From Psychrobium sp051201665 (GTDB taxonomy: Bacteria; Pseudomonadota; Gammaproteobacteria; Enterobacterales; Psychrobiaceae): a stretch of 64,000 nucleotides of DNA. Position 1 is the stretch's first letter. Each line of letters starts with the position of its first letter. Below are positions 42,190 to 51,578 of the stretch, piece by piece. A program made the translations under genes and the position numbers. The DNA lies in the NCBI RefSeq assembly GCF_051201665.1, contig NZ_CP179210.1, forward strand, positions 4,030,001 through 4,094,000, read 5' to 3'. Under the pieces are notes generated by a model. That model saw only the letters and a program-made list of their open reading frames with translations, searched no databases and was not told the DNA's origin.

Positions 42190-43860
42190 TTATGACTCTT
42201 CGTTCATAAATAATGCTTCAACAAATTCCGGTCCATTAAATTCACGTAAATCATCAATGCCTTCACCGACACCGATAAAACGAATTGGAATTTGATATTT
42301 ATCGGCCAATCCAAATACCACACCGCCTTTTGCAGTACCGTCTAACTTAGTCACTGTTAAGCCAGTAACGCCTACGGCTTCATTAAATAGCTGAACTTGG
42401 CTCATCGCGTTTTGTCCGGTACCAGCGTCGAGCGTTAACATCACTTCATGCGGCGCAGTGTCATCAAGCTTACGCATTACGCGTACAACTTTTTTAAGCT
42501 CATCCATCAAATGCGATTTATTTTGAAGACGACCAGCGGTATCAGCAATCAATACATCAACGTTACGTGCTTTCGCCGCCTGTACAGCATCAAAAATAAC
42601 TGACGCACTGTCAGCGCCTGTATGCTGGGCAATAACTTGGATGTCATTGCGCTCACCCCATACTTGTAACTGTTCCACAGCCGCAGCACGGAATGTATCG
42701 CCAGCAGCTAACGCCACTTTTTTACCTTGCTGTTGGAATTTTTTCGCTAGCTTACCAATAGTGGTTGTTTTACCAACACCGTTCACACCAACCATTAAGA
42801 TTACGTATGGGCCATCCGCCTTTTCGATATCTAACGGCTTTGAAACCGGCTTTATAACTTCAACTAGCTCTTCTTGAAGCAATTTATATAAAGCTTCGCC
42901 ATCTTTAAGCTCTTTGCGAGAAGCGCCTTGCGTTAAAGAATCAATAATTTTTAAGGTGGTATCTACACCAACATCAGCAATTAACAATTGCTCTTCTAGG
43001 TCTTCAAATAACTCGTCATCAATTTGCTTACCTTTAAACAAGCCAAAGATACCGCTACCAAAATTTTGTTTTGTGCGCTTTAAACCTTCTTTCAAGCGTG
43101 TAAAGAAACCCGCTTTCTTTTCTGGTTTAGCTGCTTCATCGCGTGCTTGAGCAGCCGCTGCTTCTTCAGCTGCTTGAGCTGCCGCTGCTTCATCGCGTGC
43201 CTGAACTGCCGCTGCTTCATCGCGTGCCTGAGCCGCTGCTGCGTCTTCGGCTTCCTGAGCTGCCGCTGCTTCTTCAGCTGCTTGAGCTGCCGCTGCTTCA
43301 TCGCGTGCCTGAACTGCTGCTGCGTCTTCGGCTGCCTGAGCTGCCGCTGCGTCTTCGGCTGCCTGAGCTGCCGCTGCTTCATCGCGTGCCTGAACTGCTG
43401 CTGCGTCTTCGGCTGCCTGAGCCACCGCTGCGTCTTCAGCTACTTGAGCTGCCGCTGCTTCATCGCGTGCCTGAGCCACCGCTGCGTCTTCGGCTGCCTG
43501 AGCTGCCGCTGCTTCATCGCGTGCCTGAGCTGCCGCTGCTTCATCGCGTGCCTGAACTGCTGCTGCGTCTTCGGCTGCCTGAGCTGCCGCTGCGTCTTCG
43601 GCTGCCTGAGCTGCCGCTGCGTCTTCGGCTGCTTGAGCCGCCGCTGCTTCATCGCGTGCTTGAGCCGCCGCTGCTTCATCGCGTGCTTGAGCTGCCGCCG
43701 CTTCATCGCGTGCCTGAGCCACCGCTGCGTCTTCAGCTGCCTGAGCTGCTTCGTCAGCAGCTTGCTGTTCAGCTAGTTTTTGTTGTTCAATCTCTTGTTC
43801 CGACGCTTTATTTTTATCTCGGCCGAAACCCAACCAACCGAACATGCCTTTTTTTGCCAT
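42190..43860 (-). CDS. ftsY: signal recognition particle receptor FtsY with giant Ala/Glu repeat domain
   Basis: SRP receptor GTPase that docks ribosome-SRP complexes at the inner membrane. The C-terminal half is a normal NG domain: FFTRLKEGLKRTKQNFG, G1 GVNGVGKTTTIGKLA, G3 DTAGRLQ, G4 TKLDGTAKGG. The N-terminal A domain starts with a membrane-contact segment (MFGWLGFGRDKN), then residues 41-238 consist of 22 nine-residue units such as ARDEAAAAQ and AAEDAAAAQ. The whole is 556 residues, longer than E. coli FtsY (497). The repeat should form a long charged helix. Confidence 0.96.
   Translation of the reverse strand: MAKKGMFGWLGFGRDKNKASEQEIEQQKLAEQQAADEAAQAAEDAAVAQARDEAAAAQARDEAAAAQARDEAAAAQAAEDAAAAQAAEDAAAAQAAEDAAAVQARDEAAAAQARDEAAAAQAAEDAAVAQARDEAAAAQVAEDAAVAQAAEDAAAVQARDEAAAAQAAEDAAAAQAAEDAAAVQARDEAAAAQAAEEAAAAQEAEDAAAAQARDEAAAVQARDEAAAAQAAEEAAAAQARDEAAKPEKKAGFFTRLKEGLKRTKQNFGSGIFGLFKGKQIDDELFEDLEEQLLIADVGVDTTLKIIDSLTQGASRKELKDGEALYKLLQEELVEVIKPVSKPLDIEKADGPYVILMVGVNGVGKTTTIGKLAKKFQQQGKKVALAAGDTFRAAAVEQLQVWGERNDIQVIAQHTGADSASVIFDAVQAAKARNVDVLIADTAGRLQNKSHLMDELKKVVRVMRKLDDTAPHEVMLTLDAGTGQNAMSQVQLFNEAVGVTGLTVTKLDGTAKGGVVFGLADKYQIPIRFIGVGEGIDDLREFNGPEFVEALFMNEES
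43147..43740 (-). repeat. 27-bp coding tandem repeat in ftsY (22 units)
   Basis: Twenty-two 27-base units encode nine-residue blocks of two alternating types (xRDEAAAxQ and xAEDAAxxQ) with few substitutions. Because each unit is a multiple of three, copy-number changes keep the frame. Near-identity between many units suggests recent expansion by slippage or recombination. Confidence 0.92.
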
Positions 43861-44035
43861 TATTGTGAAAACCTTATAAACATCTAATGCGTTTTAGGCG
43901 TAAAATAACGCCCAAGATACTTTACCCATTGTTAATGCAGCAAAGCGACTTAATCAGCTTAATTTCATGCATTTCAAAATGTCACGGGTATTAATTCGCA
44001 CAGATGATAGCAAATACAAACAGATTGAGGTAGAG

Positions 44036-44608
44036 ATGGCAGCAGGAAAAGGTGGTTCAGGTCAAGTTAGAATTATTGGCGGGCAATGGCGTAGTCGTAA
44101 ATTGCCAGTTACTGACGTTGAAGGACTAAGACCCACTACTGATCGCGTCAAAGAAACTGTCTTTAACTGGCTAGCCCCCTATGTGAGTGATGCTCGTTGT
44201 TTAGATCTTTTTTCAGGCAGTGGTGGCTTATCATTTGAAGCGTTATCTCGTTATGCAGACAGCGCACTACTACTAGAAAAAGACCGTAATGCAGCGAATC
44301 AGCTCACTAAAAATCTAACCACCTTAAAATGTACTAATGGTATTGTTAAAAATACAGACAGCCTTAAGTTTTTAAACCAAGCTGCAAGCCAAACATTTGA
44401 TCTGGTGTTTATCGACCCACCTTTTCGTAAAAACTTACTCGAGCAAAGTTGCCAATTATTAGAAGACAATAATTGGCTAAGTGACGATGCGGTAATCTAC
44501 ATTGAAATGGAATCTGAATTAGCAAGCGCCACTTTCCCAAACAATTGGCAATGTCTCAAAGAGAAAAACGCCGGCCAAGTTACGTTTTCTTTGTGGCAGC
44601 GCAACTAA
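44036..44608 (+). CDS. rsmD: 16S rRNA (guanine(966)-N2)-methyltransferase
   Basis: Methylates G966 of 16S rRNA. The 190-residue protein has the family N-terminus (VRIIGGQWRSRKLPV, LRPTTDRVKETVFNWL), SAM-binding LDLFSGSGGLSFEALSR and catalytic IDPPF. ATG 44036 with GAGGTAGAG upstream is preferred to in-frame ATG codons further 5'. It is divergent from ftsY, the conserved arrangement. Confidence 0.95.
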   Translation: MAAGKGGSGQVRIIGGQWRSRKLPVTDVEGLRPTTDRVKETVFNWLAPYVSDARCLDLFSGSGGLSFEALSRYADSALLLEKDRNAANQLTKNLTTLKCTNGIVKNTDSLKFLNQAASQTFDLVFIDPPFRKNLLEQSCQLLEDNNWLSDDAVIYIEMESELASATFPNNWQCLKEKNAGQVTFSLWQRN

Positions 44609-44609
44609 T

Positions 44610-45377
44610 CTAGCACCGATAACTTAACCCAGCATAAAAGTATGCGCCGTTAAATCCAAATGGCGCAGTACGGCGTGAATATTCAAACACCCCATCAGAA
44701 TCAACTAGTGTATTGTCATTGCTATCAACAATATGGCCTTGTGCTGCTTGGCCAATCGTATTTTTATCAGGCGTCACGTCAAACAAATTATTTGCGCCAA
44801 TCGCAAACGTTATTGCTTGAGAATAATGCCAGCTAACTTTGACGTCAGTTAACCATTTAGCACCGTAAGTTTGACGTTGATTATTGTCTAACACAGCATA
44901 CTCACCGAAACGATTGAGTGAAAAATTATAAACAAAGTTATTCACAGCGTAGTGCGTCGTAAAATGCACACGATCCTTTGGCTGCCACTCTTCAATGATC
45001 GATACCCCTTGAGTACCAAAAACATCACTTGGTTTGATCCCATTAAGACCACCAGGTGAAAATTGCCTTGTTACTTTGGTATCGGTCAGATTAATCCCCA
45101 TAGACAACTGTAATTCACCTTGCCCTACTTGACTCAAATAGGTTGTAACAGCATCTAATCCTTGTGTTCTAGTATTAGCGCCATTAATAAAGAACTGCGC
45201 TCCTGACACATTATTTTTTATCAATCCACTATCAAAGATCGCACTACCGGATCCCCCACTGATTTGGTCGCTAATTACAATGCGATCATCGATAACGATC
45301 CTGTAATAATCTAGCGTTAACAAAAAGTTATCCAAAGGTTCATAGGCTAAGCCAATACTAAAGTTTTTCGACTTATC
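44610..45377 (-). pseudogene. TonB-dependent receptor, C-terminal stump
   Basis: About 255 residues of the C-terminal part of an outer-membrane TonB-dependent receptor barrel remain: KNFSIGLAYEPLDNFLLTLD at the start, alternating barrel strands, and the terminal strand GFNGAYFYAGLSYRC. The frame is closed by a TAA at 45378 and MITE-A begins a few bases further upstream. The plug domain and most of the barrel are missing and are not found on the far side of the MITE/IS block. It is therefore a truncated relic. Confidence 0.85.
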
Positions 45378-45385
45378 TTAGGTAA

Positions 45386-45538
45386 TACCAATTGCATTAA
45401 ATATTTGCCCACTTGTACTTGTTAAAATTAACTAAAATGGCGTTGCTCTCAATCCTAATAGCCAGCTATTAGTCAATCGAGCGCCTTGTTTTAGCTGATT
45501 TTCTCTACGCACAACAAGATCACTTACTTAATGCAATT
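45386..45538. mobile_element. MITE-A copy 3, interrupted by IS1111-type element
   Basis: The element starts TACCAATTGCATTAAA and is identical over 146 bases to the copy at 1-146. Its last four bases (GGTA) are found at 46918-46921, on the far side of the IS110-family element, so the total length is 157. The trinucleotides flanking the whole are TAA on the left and TTA on the right, which do not match as a direct target duplication. Confidence 0.85.
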
Positions 45539-45625
45539 AATGGTATGGACCCTCTCCGCTCCACTTTCGGCTTCAAATGAGCCAATATAGGTGTTAAGCA
45601 TCTATATAAAAGAAGAGAGGGTCAC

Positions 45626-46651
45626 ATGAACAATATAACAATTGGTTTAGATATCGCCAAATCTACTTTTCACTTAGTTCAAATGGACAAAGGTGGAAAA
45701 GTGCTTAAGCGAAAACAGTTAGCTCGAAATAAAGTTGCTGATTACTTTGCTAAGTTAGCGCCTTGCATTGTTGTCATGGAGGCTTGTGGTAGCACTCATT
45801 ACTGGACAAGAGTACTTATTCGTTGTCGGCATGTGGTGAAAGCTATCGCGCCACAGTTTGTGACACCATATCGCAAAGGCAATAAAAATGACTATAACGA
45901 TGCCGAAGCAATAGCGGAAGCTTCACAGCGAAAGAACATGCGTTTTGTACCACTTAAATCTTTAGAGCAGCAAGATATTCAAATGGTGCACCGAGTCAGA
46001 GAGCGGTTAATGAAAAACAGAACGGCGTTGAGCAATCAGATACGGGGACTGTTAGCAGAATACGGGTTGGTTATTCCAAAAGGAGTACATCATCTAAAAT
46101 CTCAATTACCAGCGCTTATTGAAGCGGCAGACAATGAGTTAAGTGTTAACGCCAGACGTTATTTTAATGATTTATATGAAGAATTAAAAAAATTAGAGCA
46201 AGAGATAAAAGTCGTTGATAAAGAAATATTAAGCATATGCAATCAGCATAATATTTGTAAGCAACTTAGTACGATGAATGGAATAGGCCCAATTAATGCG
46301 ACAGCCTTATATGCGGGTATCGGCGATGGTAAAGATTTTAATAGCGGTCGCCATCTTTCCGCTTGGCTTGGCCTTGTTCCTCGGCAACATTCAACCGGCG
46401 GTAAAGCCAATTTGATGGGAATTAGTAAGCGTGGGAATACCTATTTACGAACGCAGTTAATTAATGGTGCACGAGCTGCGTTACGACACTGTGATAATAA
46501 AACAGATAGGGTCAGTTTATGGGCTAAAGCGATGAAGGGGCGAAGTAGTTTCAATAACGCGACGGTAGCACTGGCCAATAAAATGGCAAGAATGGCTTGG
46601 GCGATGTTACATCACCAAGAAAACTACAAATTTAGCAACACTCACAAGTAA
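45626..46651 (+). CDS. IS110-family (IS1111 group) transposase/recombinase
   Basis: A 341-residue DEDD recombinase. The RuvC-like domain has Asp9 (IGLDIAKSTF), Glu52 (VVMEACGS), Asp89 and Asp92 (KNDYNDAEAIAEA). A coiled-coil linker follows. The Tnp20 domain has MNGIGPINATALYA and LGLVPRQHSTGGK with the likely catalytic Ser256. GAAGAGAGGG precedes the ATG. The frame is intact. Confidence 0.94.
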   Translation: MNNITIGLDIAKSTFHLVQMDKGGKVLKRKQLARNKVADYFAKLAPCIVVMEACGSTHYWTRVLIRCRHVVKAIAPQFVTPYRKGNKNDYNDAEAIAEASQRKNMRFVPLKSLEQQDIQMVHRVRERLMKNRTALSNQIRGLLAEYGLVIPKGVHHLKSQLPALIEAADNELSVNARRYFNDLYEELKKLEQEIKVVDKEILSICNQHNICKQLSTMNGIGPINATALYAGIGDGKDFNSGRHLSAWLGLVPRQHSTGGKANLMGISKRGNTYLRTQLINGARAALRHCDNKTDRVSLWAKAMKGRSSFNNATVALANKMARMAWAMLHHQENYKFSNTHK

Positions 46652-46910
46652 GCAGTAGTTAAGAACCAAGTAGTAAGATTTACCTTTTTATTTGCTAGGT
46701 AATAGAGATTGATGGGATACAGTTCAGCACTGCCCTATAGGAAACCTTATAATACCAAGGGCTATGAGAAGCCGCGAGAATTGATGAGGTGATAGGGGCG
46801 GAAATCCATCAGGGCTAGAGGCAATAATATTGCCTCATAAAAAAGCCGGATATATGGCTGCAATGTACTCTATTTCAATGATCAAAATTGTCTTGCAATA
46901 GGAGAGGGTC
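46652..46910 (+). ncRNA. putative bridge RNA region of the IS1111-type element
   Basis: The long 3' non-coding end of the element has several inverted pairs (for example AGGCAATAATATTGCCT). IS110-family elements are known to encode a structured bridge RNA that pairs with target and donor DNA, and in the IS1111 group it lies on the 3' side. The segment also contains ATACCAA near 46753, matching the end of MITE-A, the observed target. That match is short and could be chance. Start and end of the RNA are not determined. Confidence 0.45.
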
Positions 46911-46964
46911 CATATATGGTATTATGAAAACCAAATTGTCATATATCTTAAAATCACCAAACAA

Positions 46965-46996
46965 AAATGCCGGTCATCCTAAGATGACCGGCATTT
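46965..46996 (-). terminator. rho-independent terminator of ETF-QO gene
   Basis: AAATGCCGGTCATC and GATGACCGGCATTT form a perfect 14-base stem with a four-base loop, 25 bases beyond the stop codon of the minus-strand gene. Confidence 0.92.
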
Positions 46997-47020
46997 GCAT
47001 GACCAATGAGTTAATAATAA

Positions 47021-48670
47021 CTACATGTTTGGATAGTTGGGACCACCCGCGCCTTCAGGCGTAACCCAAGTGATATTTTGGCTCGGATCTTTAATATCAC
47101 AGGTTTTACAGTGAACACAGTTTTGACCATTGATTTGGAAACGCTGCTCACCGTTGTCTTCAATGATTTCATAAACGCCGGCAGGACAATAACGCTGTGC
47201 AGGTTCAGCCCATTTTTCCATATTAACAGTCAGCGGAATTGAAGCGTCTTTTAGCGTTAAGTGACAACGTTGATCTTCTTCATGATTAGTGTTTGATAAG
47301 AACACCGATGACAACTTATCAAAGCTCAGTTTGCCATCCGGTTTTGGATAGTTAATCTCTTGAGACTCACTCGCCAGCTTAAGCTGTGCGTGATCCAAGC
47401 TTTCATCTTTGATATTGAATGGCAGTTTACCGCCGAAGATGTTTTGGTCAACCATGTTGTAAGCACCACCCAAGGTCGTGCCGAACTTGTGCATAGCAGC
47501 ACCAAAGTTACGTGAGCTATATAATTCTTCGTATAACCAAGATGACTCAAATGCAGCGGCATATTGAGACAACTCTGAAGCCGCTTCTTCACCTTTTGCT
47601 AACTCTTCTACAATCACATCGGCAGCAATCATGCCTGATTTCATTGCGGTGTGAGAGCCTTTAATTTTCGCAAAGTTTAGCGTACCAGCGTCACAACCAA
47701 TTAATAAGCCACCTGGGAAGCTCATTTTAGATAACGAGTTTAAACCGCCTTTTGCGATAGCACGTGCACCATAAGAAACACGCGTACCACCATCTAGGTA
47801 TTTAGCAATTTCAGGATGATGTTTATAGCGTTGGAATTCATCAAATGGGCTTAAATAAGGGTTCGAGTAATTCAAATCAACAATCAAACCACAAACAACT
47901 TGGTTATCTTCAATGTGATATAAGAAACCGCCACCTGTTGCGCCATTGTCTAATGGCCAACCAGCGGTATGCACTACTTTACCTTGCTGATGTTGATCGC
48001 TAGGAATAGTCCAAAGTTCTTTAATGCCTAGTCCATAATGTTGTGGGCTGCGACCTTCATTAAGATCAAAGCGCTCTTGTAGCTCTTTTCCTAGGTGTCC
48101 ACGACAACCTTCAGCAAACAAGGTGTATTTAGCGTGTAGTTCCATGCCCGGCATATACGAATCTTTTTGCTCGCCACTTTCGCTGATACCCATGTCGCCA
48201 ATTAAAATACCTTTAACTGACCCATCGTCATTATAAACGGTTTCAGCAGCAGCAAAACCTGGGAAGATTTCAACACCAAGCTGTTCAGCTTGCTCACCTA
48301 ACCAGCGACACAAGTTACCCAAGCTAATAATGTAGTTGCCTTCGTTGTGCATAGTTTTAGGCACAAACATGTTAGGTACTTTAGTCGCCTTGGTTTCACT
48401 ACCAAACATAAAGATGTCATCACCAGCCACTTCAGTATTAAGTGGTGCGCCTAACTCTTTCCAATTTGGGAATAACTCATTAAGTGCTTTCGGTTCAAAT
48501 ACCGCGCCAGAGAGAATATGAGCGCCAACTTCTGAGCCTTTTTCTACAACACAAACAGTAATTTCTTGTTCTTTCTCTTTTGCTGCTTGCATTAGACGAC
48601 ACGCGGCTGATAATCCTGCTGGACCTCCACCAACGATGACGACGTCAAACTCCATCGATTCACGTTCCAT
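47021..48670 (-). CDS. electron transfer flavoprotein-ubiquinone oxidoreductase
   Basis: Membrane-associated enzyme that passes electrons from ETF (fatty acid and amino acid oxidation) to ubiquinone. The 549-residue protein has the FAD-binding VVIVGGGPAGLSAACRL, the second FAD motif (GLLIGCDAGTLNFAKIKGSH) and a C-terminal 4Fe-4S domain with Cys residues in RYCPAGVYE and NCVHCKTCDIKDP. ATG 48670 with AGGAG upstream is chosen. It stands alone with its own terminator. Confidence 0.96.
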   Translation of the reverse strand: MERESMEFDVVIVGGGPAGLSAACRLMQAAKEKEQEITVCVVEKGSEVGAHILSGAVFEPKALNELFPNWKELGAPLNTEVAGDDIFMFGSETKATKVPNMFVPKTMHNEGNYIISLGNLCRWLGEQAEQLGVEIFPGFAAAETVYNDDGSVKGILIGDMGISESGEQKDSYMPGMELHAKYTLFAEGCRGHLGKELQERFDLNEGRSPQHYGLGIKELWTIPSDQHQQGKVVHTAGWPLDNGATGGGFLYHIEDNQVVCGLIVDLNYSNPYLSPFDEFQRYKHHPEIAKYLDGGTRVSYGARAIAKGGLNSLSKMSFPGGLLIGCDAGTLNFAKIKGSHTAMKSGMIAADVIVEELAKGEEAASELSQYAAAFESSWLYEELYSSRNFGAAMHKFGTTLGGAYNMVDQNIFGGKLPFNIKDESLDHAQLKLASESQEINYPKPDGKLSFDKLSSVFLSNTNHEEDQRCHLTLKDASIPLTVNMEKWAEPAQRYCPAGVYEIIEDNGEQRFQINGQNCVHCKTCDIKDPSQNITWVTPEGAGGPNYPNM

Positions 48671-48935
48671 ACTCTGCTCCTATCGCTATTATTCTTTTTA
48701 CTATTGCTTTACTTTTTCTGTGTAACCACCGTTACTTTGACGGTCGATTATCGAGACAATACTTCGCTTGCTCAGTCGAAGATTGATTGTTTATTAACTA
48801 TGAGTCTGCCAGAAAGTTTACGTGTACGTCAACTTTACGTTAGATTCTTTAACTTACAGAGAATTAAACAACCGTTTGAAACTTAGTGCAAGTTATATTT
48901 GTGATTTGATGAAGAAGATTAGTAAGTGGTTGTTT

Positions 48936-51053
48936 TTAAATAAGCTGATGCCAAGAGCTAATTGCCTGACGCAATGCCTGCTGAGCTGCTTTTTTACCAG
49001 TTAACTTGAGGTTTTTACTCAAATGAGACCATGAATGACGTTGTAATAATCGTTTTATTATTAATTGTTGTTCGTTGTTAGTTAATTGACTTAGCTTGAC
49101 TGGCTGGCTCCAAATTCCTTTTTCAATCATAGCGTTAACCTGCTCAACAGGTCGATTACCACACACATAATAATCGATATTATTACGTTCAAATTCACCA
49201 AGTGTCGCAAAATCTTTACATGTCGCCATCAGTTTTACGACCAATTGACTAGATAACTCGCGATGAGCATCCGCCAAATCATATCTCAGCGCCTGAGAAA
49301 ATTGTGCATTAGCCATATCAATCATCGATACTACCCGCGCATTAATAGGCTTTAACACCATCAAGGAATGAGTTCCACTCGCGCTATCGCGGCTAAATCC
49401 AAGTCGAACAGGCGTGTATTGCTGATTAATCCAAAATTGCGTGAGCTGGGCAGTCGCGCCGAAACTAGAACCTAGTACATCAAGACCTTGAATATGCGCC
49501 CATTTTGTTGCGTGATTATCTAATTGAGTCCCAATGCCTGAATGTTGCCACTGCGGATGCACCGCGATTCGCATCACTCGCCCATATTTATAACCACCAG
49601 CAGATTCAATACCCAACTGCCCTAATAACGATTGCGGTAATAAATGTCCCCGTAAGCGGCGCTCTCCTAACGATATTTGCTTAGCAAGTTCGTCAGGCAG
49701 CTCACCCTCGCGTAAAATCAAAGACGCCCCCACGATGTTGCCATCATAGGTCGCAACCAAAATGTGAAGGTTAGGCGCATCTAATAACTGCCTAAAATCT
49801 GACGGTGACGTTTGATAATGCGCAAGTACCAATAAGCCAAACAATTGCTCTAACAAATTATTATCTTGCGATAAATAAAACTGACTAAGCCATTGGTAAT
49901 TAATACGTTCTTTGTCAAAAGAATAATGTGAACGCAAGTTCACAGCTTTAGAATTTAGTCCCAATAAGCGGTTACTTAGTCGTTCAACAGGATCGTTTTC
50001 CTGCCAACGTATTGGCTGATTGAGCTGACAGCGACGCATTTGCGGCGATATTTGTGCAAGCTCTGCTAAGAACTTAAGTACGAATCCTCGTCCAGTGCCT
50101 TCATAACCGTGAATGGTGGTAGAAAACACCAATCTAGAATAATGACTCGCTAAGTTACTGAGCATTGGCGCAGGAATCGCGGCCGCCTCATCCACCATCA
50201 CTAAATCGGCTGTTGGCAAAGTTTGCACCAGCTCATCAGGAGCAATAAAGCACAAAGACTTATCATTCCAATGTAGCGTATTCTGAATTCTATTACTGCC
50301 ATCAAGAAGGCGCATTGCGTGGAAAAATACACTATCAAGCGCAGCTGCTTTTGGCGCCGTAATGACAATGTTAGTTAACGAGTCTTGTAATAATTGAGCT
50401 GCGGCTATACCTAGTGCACTTGATTTTCCGCGGCCACGATCAGCATTAATGACCAGCGGTCGATTGCGATGACCTTTAGCGACATTGATTATTTGATTAA
50501 CACATTCAGCTTGATCATTGGTGGCCAGTGGCGTCGGCACATCTTGTGTTTTCACAAGAGCAGGTATGTTCCATGACCATGATTGTGGGTTACTTTGCTC
50601 AATAATAATGGCGTCATTATCTGATTTTATTTCCCGCTGTAATCGCGTAATAAAATAATGATTTACTGACGTTCTCTCTTCCTGTGAGGCCACATAACGT
50701 AAGTAATCAGGATCATTAAATGCCTGCCATTCTTGCCAATGAGGAACAATGAGATAACACACGCCGCCGCCATTTAGCGCGCCAATAGCCTGCCCAAACG
50801 CATCAGGGTGAAAGCCACTATAAGCATTAAACACTAAGCTCTGATATTCACGTCCTAAGCTCAAGTGCGCTTTTTGCATTGCAATCGCATCATCATTGCC
50901 ATCGCCCAACCACAACGTGTTATCGTCGTTCACCACATCATTAACAAGCTTACAGCCCCAACGTTCGTCACCACTAAGTACCACCAACTGACGGGCATTA
51001 GTCGTAGCAAATTCTTGAGAGAGTTGTATTAGCAATTGAGATAATGTCGGCAA
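48936..51053 (-). CDS. tmcA: tRNA(Met) cytidine acetyltransferase
   Basis: Acetylates the wobble cytidine of elongator tRNA-Met using acetyl-CoA and ATP. The 705-residue protein has the N-terminal DUF1726 region (QLVVLSGDERWGCKL), a RecD-like helicase module (Walker A ADRGRGKSSALG; VMVDEAAAIPAPML), a GNAT domain (VMRIAVHPQWQHSGIGTQL) and a C-terminal tRNA-binding region. The start appears to be TTG 51053; no ATG lies closer to the expected N-terminus. Confidence 0.94.
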   Translation of the reverse strand: MPTLSQLLIQLSQEFATTNARQLVVLSGDERWGCKLVNDVVNDDNTLWLGDGNDDAIAMQKAHLSLGREYQSLVFNAYSGFHPDAFGQAIGALNGGGVCYLIVPHWQEWQAFNDPDYLRYVASQEERTSVNHYFITRLQREIKSDNDAIIIEQSNPQSWSWNIPALVKTQDVPTPLATNDQAECVNQIINVAKGHRNRPLVINADRGRGKSSALGIAAAQLLQDSLTNIVITAPKAAALDSVFFHAMRLLDGSNRIQNTLHWNDKSLCFIAPDELVQTLPTADLVMVDEAAAIPAPMLSNLASHYSRLVFSTTIHGYEGTGRGFVLKFLAELAQISPQMRRCQLNQPIRWQENDPVERLSNRLLGLNSKAVNLRSHYSFDKERINYQWLSQFYLSQDNNLLEQLFGLLVLAHYQTSPSDFRQLLDAPNLHILVATYDGNIVGASLILREGELPDELAKQISLGERRLRGHLLPQSLLGQLGIESAGGYKYGRVMRIAVHPQWQHSGIGTQLDNHATKWAHIQGLDVLGSSFGATAQLTQFWINQQYTPVRLGFSRDSASGTHSLMVLKPINARVVSMIDMANAQFSQALRYDLADAHRELSSQLVVKLMATCKDFATLGEFERNNIDYYVCGNRPVEQVNAMIEKGIWSQPVKLSQLTNNEQQLIIKRLLQRHSWSHLSKNLKLTGKKAAQQALRQAISSWHQLI

Positions 51054-51170
51054 AATGATGTTCTTGTTAGGCTCGTTAGATTAATTGATTCTATCGTTAA
51101 ACGTATTATAACTGGAATATTTTTGATAGATTGGCGCCATTATATTTAAACAACTGTTTAGGATGACACT

Positions 51171-51578
51171 ATGTTTTCATTAACCATTACACCGCGATTT
51201 TTAGAAACTGATGCCCTGGGTCATATTAACAATACCGTTTTTCCGATGTGGTTTGAGTCTGGTCGCGATCCTATTTTTATGTTTTTTACGCCAAACTTAG
51301 ACGTCAATAATTGGAAACTAATGCTCGGTGGCATTAGCGTCAGCTATCATGCAGAAACCCATTTTGGCAGCGATGTAGAAATCAAAACCTTTATTACACG
51401 TATCGGCAATAGTTCTTTCGATATCTATCAAGAATGTTGGCAAAACGGCGTTAAAACCGCTAGCGGTAAGGCCGCCATGATCCATTACTGTCATAACGCC
51501 AAGAAGAGTGTGCCACTAACAGAAGAATTAAGAGAAAAACTACAGCAGCACATGCTTGAACCTAAATCAAACAGTTGA
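51171..51578 (+). CDS. acyl-CoA thioesterase (4-hydroxybenzoyl-CoA thioesterase fold)
   Basis: A 135-residue hotdog-fold thioesterase with the family active-site start RFLETDALGHINNTVFPMWFE (Asp and His-Ile-Asn-Asn segment), similar to YbgC/FadM-type enzymes that hydrolyse acyl-CoA thioesters in the cytoplasm. It is divergent from tmcA with a 117-base gap. The chain-length preference is not readable. Confidence 0.88.
   Translation: MFSLTITPRFLETDALGHINNTVFPMWFESGRDPIFMFFTPNLDVNNWKLMLGGISVSYHAETHFGSDVEIKTFITRIGNSSFDIYQECWQNGVKTASGKAAMIHYCHNAKKSVPLTEELREKLQQHMLEPKSNS

Larger units (their letters stand above)
45539..46917 (+). mobile_element. IS110-family element, IS1111 group
   Basis: About 1.38 kb lie between the two parts of MITE-A copy 3, between CAATT and GGTA. 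Near both ends are inverted TGGACCCTCTCC and GGAGAGGGTCCA, the subterminal repeats typical of the IS1111 group. The left non-coding end is about 87 bases; the right is about 265 bases. IS1111 elements often target palindromic repeats, and here the target is the tip of a MITE. The exact edge may shift by a few bases. Confidence 0.85.

Noticed and set aside
43147..43740. Possible CRISPR-like array from regular 27-base repeats
   Set aside because: There are no spacers; the units are contiguous, in frame and part of the FtsY coding sequence.
43143..43868. Long plus-strand frames rich in Leu/Pro/Arg or Cys opposite ftsY
   Set aside because: They are antisense readings of the 27-base ftsY repeat, with low-complexity composition and no start signals.
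48671..48935. Plus-strand 60-residue frames between the ETF-QO and tmcA genes
   Set aside because: Two overlapping frames with no ribosome site or family match; they look like random open frames.
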